Positions 29,008 to 38,233 of a stretch of DNA of 64,000 nt are shown here, piece by piece (within the stretch, counting starts at the first letter, position 1; each line of letters begins with the position of its first letter). Made by a program: the position numbers and the translations under genes. This stretch comes from Brucella anthropi ATCC 49188. GTDB taxonomy: Bacteria > Pseudomonadota > Alphaproteobacteria > Rhizobiales > Rhizobiaceae. The DNA is taken from assembly GCF_000017405.1 (NCBI RefSeq), contig NC_009667.1, forward strand, positions 2,714,001 to 2,778,000, read 5' to 3'. The notes under the pieces are model-generated. The model was not told the origin of the DNA, made no database searches, and was given only the letters and a program-made list of their open reading frames with translations.

Positions 29008-29466
29008 ATGATGAAAACAGTTCCCGTAGTTCCGATACCTCTGAAGATTCATGGTGTTTCGCTGATCTGCAGACGCGAAGGGCGCTTCCTTCTGGTCGAG
29101 CGCGGGAAGGAGCCGTGGAAAGGCTGGCTTGCCTTTCCGGGAGGAAGTATCGAACCGGGCGAAACACCCGAACAAGCCGCGATCCGCGAGCTCAAGGAAG
29201 AAACGGCGCTCGATGCAAGGGCGCTATCGCACGTCATTACTGTAGATCTGGCGCTTGAGGGAAAGGCATATGACAAGAGCTATTATCTGTCTGTGTTCCG
29301 GGCCATCGAAGTTTCGGGGCAGGAAATTGCCGGAGACGACGCCGCATCCATTCACTGGCTGACGATAGAAGAAATGGCGTCCGCAAAGGTGACGGACAGT
29401 ACCCTCGATGTCGCCCGCACGGTGGCGGAAAATGAAGACGAGCGCTTGGATATTAATCCTGTTTAG
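29008..29466 (+). CDS. NUDIX hydrolase
   Basis: This 152-residue protein, from the first of two adjacent ATGs, is a NUDIX hydrolase that cleaves nucleoside diphosphates linked to another group. The NUDIX box reads G-x5-E-x7-REL-x-EE (GSIEPGETPEQAAIRELKEE), with the usual following Gly replaced by Ala. The N-terminal GVSLICRREGRFLLVERG is typical of ADP-ribose or MutT-like members, but the substrate cannot be read. It is divergent from the YedK gene. Confidence 0.93.
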   Translation: MMKTVPVVPIPLKIHGVSLICRREGRFLLVERGKEPWKGWLAFPGGSIEPGETPEQAAIRELKEETALDARALSHVITVDLALEGKAYDKSYYLSVFRAIEVSGQEIAGDDAASIHWLTIEEMASAKVTDSTLDVARTVAENEDERLDINPV

Positions 29467-29529
29467 CGATCTGCCTTGAAGAGGCCCCGATTTATAGCAA
29501 TAGCTCATTTTCAGGTGAGAGGTTTTCGA

Positions 29530-29913
29530 TTGAAAAGCATTCCGTTTTTTCGACCGGCTATCTGCTTCTCGATCGCTTTGTGGGTCGGGGTGGCATCTCC
29601 GGCTTTGGCTCAGGACGCGCCCTATGAAGGGAAGATGTTGCGGCTCGCCGAAATTCTCGGCTCGCTTCACTATCTGCGCAATCTGTGTGGCGAAGCTGGT
29701 AGCGAATGGCGCGATCGGATGGATGCGATTGTGACGGCGGAAAAGCCTTCCGAAGCCGAACGGGTGCGGCTCATTTCGAGCTTCAACCACGGGTATCGCG
29801 TGTTCAGCGACAATTATACCCGTTGCACCCCTTCGGCGCTTGCGGCGATTGATCGCTACATGAAGGAAGGCGAGGACTTGTCGAACGAGATCATCTCGCG
29901 CTATGGAAATTAA
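29530..29913 (+). CDS. TIGR02301-family exported protein
   Basis: The product belongs to the small Rhizobiales family TIGR02301, whose function is unknown. The TTG at 29530 is chosen because a GAGAGG sequence precedes it and the product opens with a signal peptide (FFRPAICFSIALWVGVASPALA, cleaved before QDAPYE). A TTG at 29476 is the alternative. The mature part has the family's conserved stretch LGSLHYLRNLCGE and two Cys (LCGE, YTRCTP) that could pair in the periplasm. Confidence 0.85.
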   Translation: MKSIPFFRPAICFSIALWVGVASPALAQDAPYEGKMLRLAEILGSLHYLRNLCGEAGSEWRDRMDAIVTAEKPSEAERVRLISSFNHGYRVFSDNYTRCTPSALAAIDRYMKEGEDLSNEIISRYGN

Positions 29914-30069
29914 CCAATCATTCACTCTTGTGCGGATTGACAGGATTAGTTCGTTCAAATCCGTGATAATCTGTTAACACTGTCTTAAGAAGGCAGTCAC
30001 GTTGCCAGATGGTTGAGCTCCCGCGAAACGGTGAGACACCGACAGTGCAACAGAAAGGCGAAAGCCAGG

Positions 30070-30336
30070 ATGAAGTCTATGGAACATGCACCGGCCGATC
30101 TGGACGAAATGATTGCGCGCGAGAAGAAACTCGTCGCAATCGAATATCATAACGAGGCCTGGGCAGACGGTATCTCTGAAGGTATCGAACCGGAAATCCT
30201 TGCCGAAGCAGCCTTTACGACCGCGCTTACTGAACTGATCCGTGAAGCGGGCGACGATTGTGCGCTGGAGCTGATTGAGAAAATGCGCGAACAGATTGTA
30301 GCGGGAACCTTCCTGCCGCAGCGCATTCTTCAATAG
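30070..30336 (+). CDS. Conserved-type hypothetical protein, acidic helical
   Basis: The 88-residue product from the ATG at 30070 is not recognised. It is acidic and probably all helical (DEMIAREKKLVAIEYHNEAW, EILAEAAFTTALTELIREAG), with no signal peptide or membrane segment. It stands alone, 156 bases after the TIGR02301 gene. Codon use looks like that of its neighbours, so it is probably a real gene. Confidence 0.65.
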   Translation: MKSMEHAPADLDEMIAREKKLVAIEYHNEAWADGISEGIEPEILAEAAFTTALTELIREAGDDCALELIEKMREQIVAGTFLPQRILQ

Positions 30337-30409
30337 CATCGATAGAGCGCCGGTCGCGGGACCAGACCGGCGTAGCAGTTCCCTCCCGGCGTCCCTCTTC
30401 TTGCGCCAA

Positions 30410-31147
30410 ATGTCATTCCCGATCAGGAACTTCGCCTCGCCCCGAGCTTTATTGGCCGGGATAATCCTTGCCTGCGGCATTGCCTTGCCCGCAGCTGCGG
30501 CAAGCTCTTTTGACCTCGCGCTGGCGGACCAGTCGGACTTCCTGCAACGCCCCGGCGGCCGTGCGGTGACGGATGAAAGCGACAGCTCCTCCCCTATTCC
30601 CCTGCCTGGCGCGCTTCCTCGCGCAATACCAAGAGTGTCGCCCGGCCATGAGCCTGCCCCGGCGACATCCTCCAAGCCCATGCCGGAAATCCATCGCGAT
30701 TTCGACAAGCTGCCTGAGCCTGTGAGGCTGACGCGGGAGCGTATGCTGGAAGCAGCCCGTTCCGGTGACATCGAGAAATTGCGACCGCTCCTCGGCGTTG
30801 AGGACAAGGTCACCCAGCTATCATTGGAAGATCACGAGGAAGATGTTATCGATTTCCTCAAATCGCTGTCGGGCGACGAAGCAGGCCGTGAAGTTCTGGC
30901 AATCATCGTCGATCTACTGGATACGGGCTATGTGCACCTGAATGCAGGCAAGGACGACGAGGTGTATGTCTGGCCTTATTTCTACGCCATGCCCCTCGAC
31001 AGACTGACACCGCCGCAGATCGTGGAGCTTTTCGAAATCGTCACCGCCGGTGATTTCGAGGATATGAAGAAAGCAGGCGGCTATATCTTCTACAGTATCG
31101 GCATCGGGCCGGACGGTAGCTGGCGCTTTTTCACTGCGGGCGAATGA
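30410..31147 (+). CDS. Exported hypothetical protein
   Basis: The 245-residue product has an N-terminal signal peptide (LLAGIILACGIALPAAAA) and a Pro/Ser-rich linker (about residues 55-95). The C-terminal globular part has EAARSGDIEKLRPLLG, an ankyrin-like start, and VYVWPYFYAMPLDRLTPP. It is not a named family that I recognise, though similar proteins occur in Rhizobiales. The stop abuts the stop of the convergent GlxA-type gene with no room for a terminator. Confidence 0.75.
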   Translation: MSFPIRNFASPRALLAGIILACGIALPAAAASSFDLALADQSDFLQRPGGRAVTDESDSSSPIPLPGALPRAIPRVSPGHEPAPATSSKPMPEIHRDFDKLPEPVRLTRERMLEAARSGDIEKLRPLLGVEDKVTQLSLEDHEEDVIDFLKSLSGDEAGREVLAIIVDLLDTGYVHLNAGKDDEVYVWPYFYAMPLDRLTPPQIVELFEIVTAGDFEDMKKAGGYIFYSIGIGPDGSWRFFTAGE

Positions 31148-32149
31148 TCAGACCGCAATGCGAATCCGGCTCGGCGGCTCCTTATAGATGCGCTGCCAGA
31201 CCCGGCGAAACTGCCGTGCGGAAGCAAAGCCGGCCTGCGCCGCAACATTCTCGATGTCGAGTTCGGAATTCAAAAGCATCTCTCGCGCAAGGCTGATCTT
31301 GAGACGATTGACATAGTCGGTCACCGTCATTCCGGCATATTCATTGAAAAGACGCGAGAAGTTGCGCGGGCTTGCCCCACCGATATCCGCCAGTCGCTCC
31401 ACCGACCAGTCCGCCGCCGGATCGTGCGCGATGGCATCCTGTGCGCGATGCACGACCGGGTTCATATGATTTCGCCCCTCAAGCCAGGGCGATAGCTGCG
31501 GGTCATTGCCGCTGCGCCGCAAATAAACGACCAGATAACGCGCAACCGCCAGCGCCGTGGCGTGATCGGTCAGTCCGGCAACAACGTGCAGCATCAGATC
31601 GATGCCTGCGGTGATGCCCGCGCTCGTCAGCCTTTCACCATCTTCAACGAACAGCCTGTTTTCATACACGCGCGCGGCAGGGGCCAGCCGTTCAAGTTCG
31701 CCAAGCGTCAAATGGTGCGTGGTGCAGGAATAGCCGTCGAGTAATCCCGCGCGTGCTGCGAGCAACGCACCGGAACAGATCGTCACCAGCCGCACACCGG
31801 GACGCACCGCCCGGCGAAGCCATAAAACGATTTCCTTTTCCAGAACGGTATCCGCGTTTCTGTCGAACTCCACATTTCCGAGCGGAATGTCAGCCGCGCC
31901 CGAAACAATGACCAGTGCGTCATGTGGCAGGGCCTCCGGCAAAGGTTCCACCCCCGCCACCGACAGGCCGATGGAACTGAGCGCGGTCGAGGCTGGCCCT
32001 ACGTAGCGAACGTCGAAACGCACCTTATGCTGTTCAAGATTTGCCTTGCGCAAAACCTCAAGCGGCCCCGCCACGTCGAGCAGAAGCACACGCGGCGGGA
32101 TTACGACATAAACCGGAACTACCCGGACAATGTCCTCTTGGTCACTCAT
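31148..32149 (-). CDS. GlxA-family AraC-type regulator with DJ-1/PfpI domain
   Basis: The 333-residue product has an N-terminal DJ-1/PfpI-like sensor domain (about 1-190; LLLDVAGPLEVLRKAN and the nucleophile-elbow Cys in VTICSGALLAARAG). Two AraC helix-turn-helix motifs follow at the C-terminus (VERLADIGGASPRNFSRLF; NVAAQAGFASARQFRRVW). GlxA/FtrA/CdhR regulators often activate adjacent catabolic genes. The start overlaps the stop of the upstream cysteine hydrolase by four bases (ATGA), so regulator and enzyme are made together and may act on a shared metabolite. Confidence 0.92.
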   Translation of the reverse strand: MSDQEDIVRVVPVYVVIPPRVLLLDVAGPLEVLRKANLEQHKVRFDVRYVGPASTALSSIGLSVAGVEPLPEALPHDALVIVSGAADIPLGNVEFDRNADTVLEKEIVLWLRRAVRPGVRLVTICSGALLAARAGLLDGYSCTTHHLTLGELERLAPAARVYENRLFVEDGERLTSAGITAGIDLMLHVVAGLTDHATALAVARYLVVYLRRSGNDPQLSPWLEGRNHMNPVVHRAQDAIAHDPAADWSVERLADIGGASPRNFSRLFNEYAGMTVTDYVNRLKISLAREMLLNSELDIENVAAQAGFASARQFRRVWQRIYKEPPSRIRIAV

Positions 32150-32712
32150 GCTGCCTTCCGTTCTCCGGACGTGGCGAGCGCCTGTTCCACAGTTACGATA
32201 CGAGCAAAGCGATTGACCAGAACAAGCTCCGTGCGAGCCTTGATGTCCGCAGCGCTCCACTCATGGCCGCTTGCGTCAGTCATGGGAAAGGTCAATGTCG
32301 CTTCACTGACGAAATCGACGTGATATCCAAAATCCGATGCCTGCCGTGTTGTCGTCTCGCAGCATTGCTCTGTGCGGATACCCGAAACCAGCACACGGCG
32401 GATACCATTGGCAACCAGCCACACATCAAGCCCGCTTCCAACCAGCGCGCTGTGGCGGCGCTTGCGGAAAACCGCGTCGGGTTCAATCGACAGCGGCGAA
32501 ATCGCCTTCACCAGACCCGATGCTTCCGAGAATGGGCCTTCATTCTCGACATGGAAAATCTGCACCACCGGAATACCGGCACGCTTGGCGCCATCGATCA
32601 GTGCCTGCTGGCGTTCAATATAGGCGCTAACCTCTTCGTCCCGGTAGTAAGGCCGGTGGCGGAATGACTCCTGAGCGTCGATAACCAGCAAAGCTGTATC
32701 TTGAGCGGACAT
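32146..32712 (-). CDS. Isochorismatase-like cysteine hydrolase
   Basis: The 188-residue product has the isochorismatase/nicotinamidase fold with Asp in LLVIDAQESF, a conserved basic and hydrophobic core, and the catalytic Cys in SGIRTEQCCETTTR, where two adjacent Cys occur. Such enzymes hydrolyse amides or vinyl ethers. The substrate is unknown. The ATG at 32712 has a GGGAGA ribosome-binding site. It is first in a two-gene unit with the GlxA-type regulator. Confidence 0.9.
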   Translation of the reverse strand: MSAQDTALLVIDAQESFRHRPYYRDEEVSAYIERQQALIDGAKRAGIPVVQIFHVENEGPFSEASGLVKAISPLSIEPDAVFRKRRHSALVGSGLDVWLVANGIRRVLVSGIRTEQCCETTTRQASDFGYHVDFVSEATLTFPMTDASGHEWSAADIKARTELVLVNRFARIVTVEQALATSGERKAA

Positions 32713-32829
32713 TTTTGTTCTCCCTATAAAAAGACTATAGGGAGAGAATACGCCTTGCAACTTGGATCAAAAGCCACCTGACGGACAAAGAGCGGACAGA
32801 TCACGCCAACACGTTACCAGCTCCTTACC

Positions 32830-33117
32830 TTAAAGAATATCCCCAAGAGGAGGTGCATACTTTGCTGGCGTAAACTCCACAACGTCATAAGTTGCCAGTC
32901 CGTGTTGCCTGAAAGGGTCAAGCCTCAGTATCGCGTCCAGCTCACTCTTGCTGACCTTACCGCTTGCAAGGATCACGCCGCCGTTTCGTGGGTTTTTCGG
33001 CCCGGAAGCCAGGAAAACGCCATCCGCATATTGCCGGTCCAGAAACTCCCGATGCGCTTCGAGATGCCTCCCGATCTCCTCAAGAGGCTTGATGTAGGTC
33101 AGGTTGACAACGAACAT
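32830..33117 (-). CDS. YciI-family protein
   Basis: The 95-residue product is a ferredoxin-like YciI-domain protein. It shows the family His-Asp pair region (LEAHREFLDRQYADGVFLASGP) and GGVILASG, with a C-terminal VEFTPAKYAP. Members may be small dehalogenase-like or muconolactone-isomerase-like enzymes; the real role is unknown. It lies 10 bases after pyrC, and co-transcription is likely. Confidence 0.9.
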   Translation of the reverse strand: MFVVNLTYIKPLEEIGRHLEAHREFLDRQYADGVFLASGPKNPRNGGVILASGKVSKSELDAILRLDPFRQHGLATYDVVEFTPAKYAPPLGDIL

Positions 33118-33127
33118 GAGACGACCT

Positions 33128-34462
33128 TCAGCGATGCGGCAATGCCTCGAGGAATTCCACCGGCTCGCCCTTGTTGGCGTTGACGATCTCCGCTTCCCAC
33201 ATCACCTTGATGCCGCGCACAAAAGTGCCAATCGGCCATCCGGTAACAGTTTTGCCATGATAGGGTGTCCAGCCGGCTTTCGAACCGGCCTGCTCATGCG
33301 TGATCGTTTCGCGGCGCTTCATGTCCACGATGGTCAGGTCGGCATCGTAGCCGACTGCAATACGACCCTTGCGCGCCATGCCAAAAATACGGTTCGGGCC
33401 GTGGCTGGAAAGATCGACGAAGCGCTCCAGCGTGAGCCTGCCCGCATTGATGTGATCAAGCATGATGGGCACCAGCGTCTGCACGCCTGTCATGCCAGAC
33501 GGGGAAGCCGGATAAGGCTTCTGCTTTTCTTCCAGCGTATGCGGAGCGTGGTCAGAACCGAGTACATCGACAATACCCTGATCTATACCCTTCCATACGC
33601 CATCGCGGTGACGCTTGTCACGGACAGGCGGGTTCATCTGGATGAGATTGCCGAGTGTCTTGTAGTCGTCTGCCGACAAGGTGAGATGATGCGGCGTTGC
33701 TTCGCACGTCGCGACATCCTTGTGATCTTTCAGGAAGTCGATTTCTTCGGCTGTGGAGATATGCAGTACGTGAATGCGGGCGCCAGTATCGCGAGCGATG
33801 CGCACAAGCCGTTCCGTGCATTGAAGTGCTGCAACTTCATCGCGCCAGACCGGATGGCTCGACGGGTCACCCTGCACGCGCAGGCCTTCGCGTTCTTTCA
33901 ACCGGAACTCGTCTTCAGAGTGGAAGGCCGCGCGACGGCGCGTATTCTTCAGGATCGAACGAACGCCATCATCGTCTTCAACAAGCAGATCGCCGGTGGA
34001 CGATCCCATGAAAACCTTGATCCCGGCAGCGCCCGGCAAGCGCTCCAGTTCAGCAACGTCGTTTGCATTGTCGCGCGTACCACCGACCCAGAAAGCGAAA
34101 TCGCAATGCATGCGATGGCGGCCACGACGAATCTTGTCTTCCAGCGTCTCGGCGGAAGTGGTGAGCGGCTTGGTGTTCGGCATCTCGAACACGGAGGTCA
34201 CCCCACCCAGCACGGCTGCGAGTGAACCGGTTTCGAGATCTTCCTTGTGTTCAAGGCCAGGTTCGCGGAAATGGACCTGGCTATCCACCACGCCGGGCAG
34301 AATATGCAGGCCGGTGCAGTCGATCACCTCACCTGCGGTATGTGTGGAAAGAGAGCCTATGGCAGCGATGCGACCATTGCGAATACCGACGTCGCGTTGG
34401 CCTATACCGTCGTGATTGACGATGGTTGCACCCTTCAAAATCGTATCGAATGTTTCGGCCAT
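33128..34462 (-). CDS. pyrC: Dihydroorotase
   Basis: This 444-residue amidohydrolase is of the class I dihydroorotase type and makes dihydroorotate for pyrimidine synthesis. The binuclear metal site is visible as DSQVHFREPG (His-x-His region), the later His residues and GSDHAPHT (Asp). The ATG at 34462 has a GGCAGGAGA ribosome-binding site. The active-site DHAPH supports a catalytic enzyme rather than an inactive PyrC-like partner of aspartate transcarbamoylase, but allantoinase is a possible alternative. Confidence 0.88.
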   Translation of the reverse strand: MAETFDTILKGATIVNHDGIGQRDVGIRNGRIAAIGSLSTHTAGEVIDCTGLHILPGVVDSQVHFREPGLEHKEDLETGSLAAVLGGVTSVFEMPNTKPLTTSAETLEDKIRRGRHRMHCDFAFWVGGTRDNANDVAELERLPGAAGIKVFMGSSTGDLLVEDDDGVRSILKNTRRRAAFHSEDEFRLKEREGLRVQGDPSSHPVWRDEVAALQCTERLVRIARDTGARIHVLHISTAEEIDFLKDHKDVATCEATPHHLTLSADDYKTLGNLIQMNPPVRDKRHRDGVWKGIDQGIVDVLGSDHAPHTLEEKQKPYPASPSGMTGVQTLVPIMLDHINAGRLTLERFVDLSSHGPNRIFGMARKGRIAVGYDADLTIVDMKRRETITHEQAGSKAGWTPYHGKTVTGWPIGTFVRGIKVMWEAEIVNANKGEPVEFLEALPHR

Positions 34463-34547
34463 AGTTGTCTCCTGCCAGATTGATAGGACTTGCGAGCCTT
34501 TCCATTGGGGCTTACGTAACGAAGGCGCGAAAGGCAAGGACGAAGCG

Positions 34548-35411
34548 ATGACGACGGCAGTTGAAGTGGTAAATCTTTCAAACAGGGCTTTGGTTCATAT
34601 CACTGGCGAAGAGGCGGAAAAATTTCTGCAGGCTGTGATTACCACCGACCTCGACAAGCTTGGACCGGACAACCTGAAACCGGGAGCATTGCTCGCTCCG
34701 CAAGGGAAAATCCTGTTCGATTTTCTCGTTTCACGCATTGATGGCGGCTTGCGTTTCGATCTCCCGGCAAGCATTGCCGCCGATTTCATCAAGCGTATCA
34801 CCCTCTACAGGCTGCGTGCAAAAGCCGAAATAACGCAACTACCAGAATCGCTTGTCAGTGTTTCCTGGCAAACTGAATCACATCCTTCACAGAATGATTC
34901 AATCAAGCGGGACAGCCGCTTTCCGACCGAGCTGAACGTACACCGGATTTACGGTCCGGCCGATGGCACGACCGATGAAAGCGCATGGACAAAGCTGCGC
35001 GCAGAGTATGGCATAGCGGAAGGCGAAACGGATTTCGCTTATAATGACGTCTTCCCGCATGACGTCAATTTCGACCAGACCGGCGGCGTTTCCTTCCCGA
35101 AAGGCTGTTTCATCGGGCAGGAAGTCGTGTCGCGCATGCAGCATCGCGGTACGGCTCGGCGGCGCGTTCTGGTGGCGCACTCCGATGGAAATCTACCTCC
35201 GATGGGTACGTCCATTACCGTTGATGGGCGCGAGATCGGCACGACAGGAAGCTCCGCTGACACTATCGGCATCGCGCTTGTGCGCATCGATCGCGCCAAG
35301 GATGCGATAGATGCGGGCAGTCCGATTCTGGCTGGCGAAACGCCCATAACACTCACCTTGCCGCCTCATGTGCGGTTCGCGTTTCCGGAAGCTGAAGCGG
35401 GTAACGCCTGA
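34548..35411 (+). CDS. ygfZ: YgfZ/GcvT-like folate-binding protein
   Basis: YgfZ-type proteins help maintain or repair iron-sulfur clusters using a folate. The 287-residue product has the signature KGCFIGQEVVSRMQHRG with the key Cys (KGC-x-GQE), plus the N-terminal LVHITGEEAEKFLQAVITTD. The start at 34548 follows AAGGCAAGGA. The gene is followed without gap (TGATG, one-base overlap) by a HD hydrolase gene, and the two with the phosphatase gene form a coupled trio. It is divergent from pyrC. Confidence 0.94.
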   Translation: MTTAVEVVNLSNRALVHITGEEAEKFLQAVITTDLDKLGPDNLKPGALLAPQGKILFDFLVSRIDGGLRFDLPASIAADFIKRITLYRLRAKAEITQLPESLVSVSWQTESHPSQNDSIKRDSRFPTELNVHRIYGPADGTTDESAWTKLRAEYGIAEGETDFAYNDVFPHDVNFDQTGGVSFPKGCFIGQEVVSRMQHRGTARRRVLVAHSDGNLPPMGTSITVDGREIGTTGSSADTIGIALVRIDRAKDAIDAGSPILAGETPITLTLPPHVRFAFPEAEAGNA

Positions 35412-36031
35412 TGGCAAGCGCCGACCGATCTTCCGGCAAGACACGTGCCTGGCAGCGCATGTTGTCGGGACGCCGTCTCGACCTGCTTGACCCCTCGCCG
35501 CTCGATATTGAAATCGAAGATATTGCTCACGGCCTTGCCCGTGTTGCGCGCTGGAACGGTCAGACTGTTGGTGAACATGCATTTTCGGTTGCACAGCACT
35601 CGCTGCTCGTGGATCAGATATTCAACCGGCTGGTGCCCGATGCCAGCGTTGAATGGCAGCTATTGTCACTCCTGCACGACGCACCGGAATATGTGATCGG
35701 TGACATGATCTCGCCCTTCAAGGCGGTGATGGGTGGTAATTACAAGATAATTGAAACGCGACTGGAAAACGCAATTCACCTGCGCTTCTCGCTACCGATT
35801 ACCGTGCCCGTCCAACTCAAGACGCTGATCAAGCGCGCGGATCAGGTTGCCGCTTTCTTTGAAGCCACACGACTTGCCGGTTTCACCGAGACCGAGGCCG
35901 TTAAATATTTCGGGCGCCCGCGTGGCTTCGACCCCGCAGGGCTGGATATCGCACCGCGCCCCACACAAGACGTGCAGACGGATTTCCTGGCGCGATTTGC
36001 GGCATTGGACAAGGCGCGACACCCTCGATGA
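35411..36031 (+). CDS. HD-domain hydrolase, YfbR-like
   Basis: This 206-residue protein has an HD-fold metal site: HAFSVAQHSLLV (first His), LLSLLHDAPEYVIGDM (His-Asp) and a later Asp. The pattern matches the YfbR 5'-nucleotidase or related HD hydrolases, which dephosphorylate deoxynucleoside monophosphates. The start codon overlaps the ygfZ stop by one base and its stop overlaps the phosphatase start by four bases. The substrate is inferred only. Confidence 0.88.
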   Translation: MASADRSSGKTRAWQRMLSGRRLDLLDPSPLDIEIEDIAHGLARVARWNGQTVGEHAFSVAQHSLLVDQIFNRLVPDASVEWQLLSLLHDAPEYVIGDMISPFKAVMGGNYKIIETRLENAIHLRFSLPITVPVQLKTLIKRADQVAAFFEATRLAGFTETEAVKYFGRPRGFDPAGLDIAPRPTQDVQTDFLARFAALDKARHPR

Positions 36032-36558
36032 GCCGGATCGTCGTGACGCCCTTGTCGCAACTGGCAACACAACTCGCATCGCACCAGCCAAGCCATGTCG
36101 TGACGCTTGGAAGCGAGGCTCCGGTGGCTCTGCCTGATGGATACGATGCCAATCGCCTGTCACTGACGTTCAACGATATTATTGAGCCACGCGAGGGGCT
36201 GATTGCCCCCGATGAAAGCCATGTGCGGGGACTTCTGAACTTCGCGAAGAGCTGGCCCATGGACGCGCCTTTGCTCATCCATTGTTATGCTGGCATTTCT
36301 CGTTCTACGGCCGCGGCTTATATCATCGCTTCCGCATTGAACCCGACGCTGGACGAAAGCGAGCTCGCCGCGCTTGTTCGCAGCCTGTCACCATCTGCGA
36401 CGCCGAATATCCGGCTCATATCACTCGCAGACCAAATTTTGGAGCGACAAGGGCGAATGGTTGCGTCCATACGCGCAATCGGACGCGGAGCGGATGCCTT
36501 CGAAGGTGAGGTTTTCAGCCTGCCTGTGAGAACAGGATCAAATGCATCTAAGGGCTGA
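36028..36558 (+). CDS. Tyrosine-phosphatase-like protein
   Basis: The 176-residue product has the phosphatase P-loop H-C-x5-R as HCYAGISRS (Cys86, Arg92), with the preceding beta strand PLLI. An upstream general-acid Asp is plausible in IAPDESH. It resembles small bacterial tyrosine or dual-specificity phosphatases, and the target is unknown. It is coupled to the HD hydrolase gene by a four-base overlap. Its last 11 bases overlap the convergent recO gene. Confidence 0.88.
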   Translation: MSRIVVTPLSQLATQLASHQPSHVVTLGSEAPVALPDGYDANRLSLTFNDIIEPREGLIAPDESHVRGLLNFAKSWPMDAPLLIHCYAGISRSTAAAYIIASALNPTLDESELAALVRSLSPSATPNIRLISLADQILERQGRMVASIRAIGRGADAFEGEVFSLPVRTGSNASKG

Positions 36559-37279
36559 TTGCCCGCCCGAGAGCATTCAAAAACCCACCCCGCGCATCAG
36601 GCGGTGTTACAGCACGCGGCTCCCAAACATGCCGCATCAGAAAATAGCCTGTCATCGTGAACGCATGATCGATGTCGTCATAGGACGACGCGCGAACAGC
36701 CGTGTTGTTGACGAAGCCGGGTAGCAGCAGAAGTTTGTCAGCCCATGGCGCACCCGCATCACGGCAGACCGCGCGCCCGGATTTCGGCGACACATAGATC
36801 AGGTCTTCCTTGACGCCTGTTGCCGCGCATTTCTTGAGATCAAGGCCGAAGCCCAGCTCTTCAAGCATCATCACTTCAAAACGCAGCACCAGTTCGCCGG
36901 AGGCCAGCGGATCGTCAAAATGTTCGATGATGAGCCGCAATGTCTCATAGAGGCCGCGATGCGGATCGCGTTCCGGCAGGAGACGCAAATGGGAAGCCGC
37001 CAGTTGGATACCGTATAACGCCACCGGCGTTTCGATGAGGCGGGCGGCGGCAAATTCCAGCGGTTCGATGGTAAAACTGCCCATATGCTCGTCCAGCCGC
37101 GCCCACCATGTCACGTCCACATGATTGCCCGGCTGTAGCAAAGGCTGCATGCGGCGGGAACGCCCGCCGCGCACCATACCCATATGGCGGCCATGCTCAC
37201 GGGTCATCACTTCCACGATGGCGCTTGTCTCGCCATGGCGTCTTGTCCCGAGAATTATGCCTTCATCGCGCCATTCCAT
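36548..37279 (-). CDS. recO: DNA repair protein RecO
   Basis: RecO loads RecA onto SSB-coated single-stranded DNA with RecR (RecFOR pathway). The 243-residue product opens with MEWRDEGIILGTRRHGETSAIVEVMTREHGRH, an OB-fold typical of RecO, followed by the helical and zinc-binding-like C-terminal region. It follows era with an 18-base gap. Its stop lies inside the end of the phosphatase gene on the opposite strand. Confidence 0.96.
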   Translation of the reverse strand: MEWRDEGIILGTRRHGETSAIVEVMTREHGRHMGMVRGGRSRRMQPLLQPGNHVDVTWWARLDEHMGSFTIEPLEFAAARLIETPVALYGIQLAASHLRLLPERDPHRGLYETLRLIIEHFDDPLASGELVLRFEVMMLEELGFGLDLKKCAATGVKEDLIYVSPKSGRAVCRDAGAPWADKLLLLPGFVNNTAVRASSYDDIDHAFTMTGYFLMRHVWEPRAVTPPDARGGFLNALGRAISP

Positions 37280-37297
37280 GGCCGCCAGTCTTATAAT

Positions 37298-38233
37298 TTA
37301 GGTTGGAAAATCAAGACCCATTTCACGATAGCGTTCCGGGTCGTTGCCCCAGTTCTCACGCACTTTCACGAAAAGGAAGAGATGAACCGTCTGTTCCAGT
37401 ATCTCGGAGATTTCCTTACGCGCGGATTGCCCGATTGCCTTGATCGTCTCGCCCTTGTGGCCAAGTACGATCTTCTTCTGGCTTTCGCGCTCGACATAGA
37501 TCACCTGCTCGATGCGGACTGATCCATCCTTGCGCTCTTCCCAGCGTTCGGTTTCCACCGTCGACGAGTAAGGCAGTTCTTCATGCAGGCGCAGATAGAG
37601 CTTTTCGCGTGTGATTTCGGCTGCAAGCTGCCGCATCGGCATGTCGGAAATCTGATCTTCCGGATAATACCAAGGACCGTTCGGCACGTTCTCTGCGAGA
37701 TATTTCGCAAGATCCTTGCAGCCCGATCCGTTCAGCGCCGAGATCATGAAGGTCTGGTCGAACGCGACCAGCTCGTTGGCCTTGCGGGCAAGCTCCAACA
37801 AAACCGGCGGATCGACACGATCAACCTTGTTGAGCACCAGAACCTTCTTCCGGCGCACATCCTTCATGCTCGAAAGCAGCGCTTCGGCGTTCTCGTTCAA
37901 ACCGCCTTGCGAATCGAGAAGAACGAGAATGATGTCGGCATCCTTCGCACCGCCCCAGGCCGTGGTGACCATGGCACGGTCGAGCCTGCGCTTCGGCCGG
38001 AAAATACCAGGTGTGTCCACCAGGACGATCTGCGCCTGATCTTCGATGAATATGCCGCGCACAAGAGCGCGTGTCGTCTGCACCTTGTGCGTGACGATAG
38101 AAACCTTCGTTCCCACAAGCTGGTTGACCAGCGTGGATTTCCCCGCATTCGGCGCCCCGATCAACGCCACGAAGCCGGACCGGGTCTGGCCTGCCTCGTT
38201 TTCGCCGTCAGCCGGCGTCGTCCGATTGTTCAT
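37298..38233 (-). CDS. era: GTPase Era
   Basis: Era is an essential GTPase for 16S rRNA 3'-end maturation and small-subunit assembly. The 311-residue product has G1 GAPNAGKST, G2 QTTRA, G3 DTPG, G4 NKVD and G5 SAL. A C-terminal KH domain (IVLGHKGETIKAIG) binds 16S rRNA. It lies 148 bases downstream of rnc in the minus-strand order rnc-era-recO. Confidence 0.98.
   Translation of the reverse strand: MNNRTTPADGENEAGQTRSGFVALIGAPNAGKSTLVNQLVGTKVSIVTHKVQTTRALVRGIFIEDQAQIVLVDTPGIFRPKRRLDRAMVTTAWGGAKDADIILVLLDSQGGLNENAEALLSSMKDVRRKKVLVLNKVDRVDPPVLLELARKANELVAFDQTFMISALNGSGCKDLAKYLAENVPNGPWYYPEDQISDMPMRQLAAEITREKLYLRLHEELPYSSTVETERWEERKDGSVRIEQVIYVERESQKKIVLGHKGETIKAIGQSARKEISEILEQTVHLFLFVKVRENWGNDPERYREMGLDFPT

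Noticed and set aside
33104..34225. 373-codon plus-strand ORF opposite pyrC
   Set aside because: Antisense shadow; pyrC has full dihydroorotase motifs.
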